Assembly (NCBI GenBank): GCA_937896705.1
Contig: CALBOC010000009.1
Coordinates: 1-7,418, forward strand
Length of the DNA stretch: 7,418 nucleotides
Reading direction: 5' to 3'
Origin: an uncultured Micrococcaceae bacterium
GTDB lineage: Bacteria; Actinomycetota; Actinomycetes; Actinomycetales; Micrococcaceae
The position numbers and the translations under genes were made by a program. This document shows, piece by piece, positions 5,245-7,418 of this stretch. The notes under the pieces are model-generated. The model was not told the origin of the DNA. It was given only the letters and a program-made list of their open reading frames with translations, and ran no database searches. Numbering within the stretch: position 1 is the stretch's first letter; each line of letters opens with the position of its first letter.

Positions 5245-5871
5245 CTACACGACCTGACAGGCGTCGACGAAAGAGAGCCTGCCGGCCCGTGGACGAACCG
5301 CATCGGCGTCATCAGCATTTGGTTTCCAGCCAACGTTGATGATGACCTCGGTTCTCCACCCGGTGTCGGTGTGGAATTCTTCGTCGACGCCTGCGGCGTT
5401 AAACCCGGTCATCGGACCCACTTGCAGGCCGTGAGCCCGCAACCCCAGGATGAGATACCCAATCTGTAAGTGTGCAGAGCGCTGTCCGATCTCCTGGCGT
5501 GCGGCTGGATCGGGTTCTAATTTTGCTCGAGCACCTTGGCGGTGCGGTGCCAACACGTGCAGATAATGGTGCCAGTTCGGGTCCCACGCGGCGATAATTG
5601 TCATCGGCGCGGCCACGGTCTTATCGCGATTCCCACGGCGCATATGCGGGCTCAGCCGCTGTTTGGCTTCGGCACTTTGCACAACCGTGAGACGCATCGG
5701 TTGCGAGTTCATCTGTGTGGGTGCCCACCGGATGTCTTCGTAGACTGCGGCGATGACGCCCGGGTCCACGGGCTCAGCAGAGAAAGTGTTGATCGTATGC
5801 GCCTGGACAAACAACCCATCCAGGACCTCCCGAGAGACCCCAATGTGGTTTGCGGGACCGTGGAACACCAT
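5245..5871 (-). CDS. Nitroreductase-family FMN reductase, RutE/malonic semialdehyde reductase-like
   Basis: A 208-residue cytosolic flavoprotein of the nitroreductase superfamily, closest by eye to the RutE (3-hydroxypropionate dehydrogenase / malonic semialdehyde reductase) subgroup. The signature AHTINTFSAEPVD lies at residues 24-36 and YEDIRWAPTQMNSQPMRLTV at 44-63, where FMN phosphate and ring contacts are expected. APMTIIAAWDPNW is at 88-100, and QIGYLILGLRAHGLQVGPMTGF at 136-157. The length is normal for RutE (about 200). No other pyrimidine-degradation (rut) gene is nearby, so the true substrate may be another aldehyde, quinone or nitro compound using NAD(P)H. Start ATG 5871 has an AAGGA sequence about 7 nt upstream. 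It converges on the lipoprotein gene with only 3 bp between stop codons and is divergent from dnaX. Confidence 0.88.
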   Translation of the reverse strand: MVFHGPANHIGVSREVLDGLFVQAHTINTFSAEPVDPGVIAAVYEDIRWAPTQMNSQPMRLTVVQSAEAKQRLSPHMRRGNRDKTVAAPMTIIAAWDPNWHHYLHVLAPHRQGARAKLEPDPAARQEIGQRSAHLQIGYLILGLRAHGLQVGPMTGFNAAGVDEEFHTDTGWRTEVIINVGWKPNADDADAVRPRAGRLSFVDACQVV

Positions 5872-5922
5872 GAGTTTTCCTTTCCTCAGCTTCGAAGAAT
5901 ACAGTCTATTGTGACAGTTCGG

Positions 5923-5939
5923 CCAGCAGATAATGCTGG
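5923..5939 (+). promoter_or_regulatory. Inverted repeat over a -10-like hexamer upstream of dnaX
   Basis: CCAGCA (5923-5928) and TGCTGG (5934-5939) are perfect 6-bp arms around GATAA. The hexamer GATAAT (5929-5934) matches 5 of 6 bases of a -10 element and would give a dnaX leader of about 35 nt. GTGACA at 5911-5916 resembles a -35 element but is only 12 bp away, so the -35 assignment is unclear. A protein bound here could also influence the divergent nitroreductase gene. Confidence 0.35.
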
Positions 5940-5975
5940 TAACGATTCGCCCGTCAGCACGCTAGGGTATTGAGA

Positions 5976-7418
5976 GTGACCACCGCTTTATATCGCCGCT
6001 ACCGTCCCGATACGTTTGAAGAAGTGATCGGTCAAGAGCACGTCACCGTGCCATTGGCCAACGCTATCGACAAGCGCCGGATTAACCACGCCTACCTATT
6101 TTCGGGGCCTCGTGGTTGCGGTAAGACCACCTCGGCCCGCATCCTCGCGCGCTGCCTGAACTGTGCCCAGGGACCCACCGCAAACCCCTGTGGCACTTGC
6201 GATTCTTGTACGGATCTAGCTACGGGTGGTCCGGGGTCGCTCGACGTCATTGAGATTGACGCCGCCTCCCACGGTGGCGTGGACGATGCACGCGATCTGC
6301 GCGAGCGCGCAACCTTTGCTCCCACTCGTGACCGGTACAAGATTTTCATCATCGACGAAGCGCATATGGTCACCTCGGCCGGGTTCAACGCGCTATTGAA
6401 GATCGTGGAAGAACCGCCCGAACACATCAAGTTTATTTTCGCCACGACCGAGCCCGATAAGGTCATCGGCACCATCCGCTCGCGGACCCACCACTACCCG
6501 TTCCGGTTAGTACCACCAGAGCCGCTGATGGCGTACCTAGAGACACTGGCCTCGGCGGAACAGGTCACGATCGCCCCGGGGGTGTTGTCGCTGGTGATTC
6601 GAGCCGGTGGCGGCTCGGTCCGTGACACGCTGTCGGTGCTTGATCAGCTCATCGCCGGCGCAACCGAAGAAGGGGTCGGCTACGAGCTGGCCGTGAACCT
6701 GCTGGGGTTCACCCCCGAGAACCTTTTAGACGATGTGGTCAATGCGCTGGCTGCTGAAGACTCCACCACGGTATTCCGGGTCGTTGATCAGGTCGTGCAA
6801 TCCGGGCAAGATCCGGAACGCTTCGTACAAGATCTACTGGAACGCTTCCGCGATGTAGTCATCGTCCAGGCAGCCCCGCAAGAAGCCGCTGGCATTTTGC
6901 ACGGCATGCCGACCGATCAACTGCGTCGGTTAGAAGCTCAAGCCCACCAGTTGGGTGCTGCAGAAGTCTCCCGTGCCGCGGACATCACTGCCGCAGCGCT
7001 GACCCAGATGTCGGGGGCAACCTCTCCGCGTTTGCACCTGGAATTGCTCATGGCCCGGCTGATGCTGCCGGCCGCTGATGAGACCGAACGCGGCCTGGCC
7101 GCACGCATGGATCGGCTGGAGCGTCGCCTCGAATACGGCGGCGTACCCGAAACAACCACTGCTCCCGCCCAGCCCGTGCCGAGCCAATCCGCAGCGACGG
7201 CGCCTCCACAGACCGAGGAGGCCGGTCTGGCTGGTGCCGCGGCCGCACGGGCGGCTCTGGCTCGGGAACGCATCGGAGCGCAAGACGACCAGGAGCAACC
7301 GCAAGACGAACCTGTCGAGCCGCCGCACCAGGCTGCGCCGGCCAAGACTCCGACGACACCTGCGCCGCAGCAACAGCAACCTCCTGCTCAGCCCGAGCCA
7401 GCACAACCGCAAGCGCAA
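5976..7418 (+). CDS. dnaX: DNA polymerase III subunit gamma/tau, 3'-truncated by the window
   Basis: The ATPase of the clamp loader, which loads the sliding clamp and links the replicative polymerases. The 481 codons in view are open to the window edge. The N-terminal ALYRRYRPDTFEEVIGQEHV is diagnostic. Walker A GPRGCGKT is at 44-51, the zinc cysteines at C63, C72, C75 and C78, Walker B DEAH at 127-130, and the SRT version of the SRC motif at 169-171 with its arginine finger R170. Domain III is intact to about residue 375 (HLELLMARLML at 355-365). From about residue 385 the chain turns into an Ala/Pro/Gln/Glu-rich linker that runs off the edge; the tau C-terminal part is outside. GTG 5976 is the chosen start, with AGGG 8 nt upstream; an in-frame TTG at 5970 is too close to that site. 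No A-AAA-AAG slippery site is seen in the visible part, so a shorter gamma form is not indicated. Confidence 0.96.
   Translation, partial: MTTALYRRYRPDTFEEVIGQEHVTVPLANAIDKRRINHAYLFSGPRGCGKTTSARILARCLNCAQGPTANPCGTCDSCTDLATGGPGSLDVIEIDAASHGGVDDARDLRERATFAPTRDRYKIFIIDEAHMVTSAGFNALLKIVEEPPEHIKFIFATTEPDKVIGTIRSRTHHYPFRLVPPEPLMAYLETLASAEQVTIAPGVLSLVIRAGGGSVRDTLSVLDQLIAGATEEGVGYELAVNLLGFTPENLLDDVVNALAAEDSTTVFRVVDQVVQSGQDPERFVQDLLERFRDVVIVQAAPQEAAGILHGMPTDQLRRLEAQAHQLGAAEVSRAADITAAALTQMSGATSPRLHLELLMARLMLPAADETERGLAARMDRLERRLEYGGVPETTTAPAQPVPSQSAATAPPQTEEAGLAGAAAARAALARERIGAQDDQEQPQDEPVEPPHQAAPAKTPTTPAPQQQQPPAQPEPAQPQAQ

Noticed and set aside
5257..5281. Hairpin CAGGC/GCCTG as a terminator between the convergent lipoprotein and nitroreductase genes
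   Set aside because: It has a 5-bp stem with a 14-nt loop and no T-run on either side, and lies within the nitroreductase coding region.
6930..7418. Long minus-strand open frames opposite the dnaX linker
   Set aside because: The Arg/Leu/Gly-rich translation is what the reverse strand of a Gln/Pro/Ala-rich GC-rich linker gives; not a gene.
5976..7418. Programmed frameshift in dnaX for a gamma product
   Set aside because: No A-rich slippery heptamer is present in the visible part and the frame is continuous; the part beyond the window cannot be judged.
1..7418. CRISPR array, integrase attachment sites or intact insertion sequence
   Set aside because: No regularly spaced direct repeats, no paired terminal inverted repeats with target duplication, and no intact transposase or integrase were seen on either strand. 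The tRNA-Ser 3' end shows no obvious duplicate elsewhere in the window.

Overview
The window looks like chromosomal DNA from a moderately GC-rich actinobacterium, most likely in or near the Micrococcaceae (Micrococcales). The evidence is the actinobacterial style of dnaX (GTG start, SRT instead of SRC in the sensor/arginine-finger motif, no slippery heptamer), a small SRP RNA gene in the dnaX neighbourhood, and a FrnE-type DsbA protein. The secreted solute-binding protein is extremely acidic, which hints at a salt-tolerant host. The genus assignment is inference.

Layout. Positions 1-550 hold no convincing gene, only possible decayed coding fragments. Positions 554-680 form a crowded control region: three copies of one 7-mer, a 6-bp-arm inverted repeat and a DtxR/IdeR-like box. 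It leads into a heavy-metal P-type ATPase (681-2582, +). The ATPase has the TPCP and QEVVD signatures of the P1B-5 class, so nickel or iron is a better substrate guess than the usual Cd/Zn/Co. A CHY zinc-finger protein (2602-2931, -) converges on it. Next come a strong hairpin terminator, tRNA-Ser(GGA) and a FrnE-like DsbA-family oxidoreductase, all on the minus strand. The SRP RNA gene (about 4050-4139, +) is divergent from the oxidoreductase.

From 4324 there is a lipoprotein of the glycine betaine/proline-binding family (+) with no transporter partners in view. It converges, with only 3 bp between, on a RutE-like nitroreductase (5245-5871, -). A 104-bp divergent region then leads to dnaX (5976 to the window edge, +), which is cut off at the right border.

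How the genes relate. There is no long operon: most genes are single transcription units in alternating orientation. The tRNA-Ser / SRP RNA / dnaX set is housekeeping. The other genes serve metal export, thiol chemistry, osmolyte capture and flavin-dependent reduction. The most interesting element is the combination of a P1B-5 ATPase with a DtxR/IdeR-like box, which suggests an iron-controlled metal exporter.
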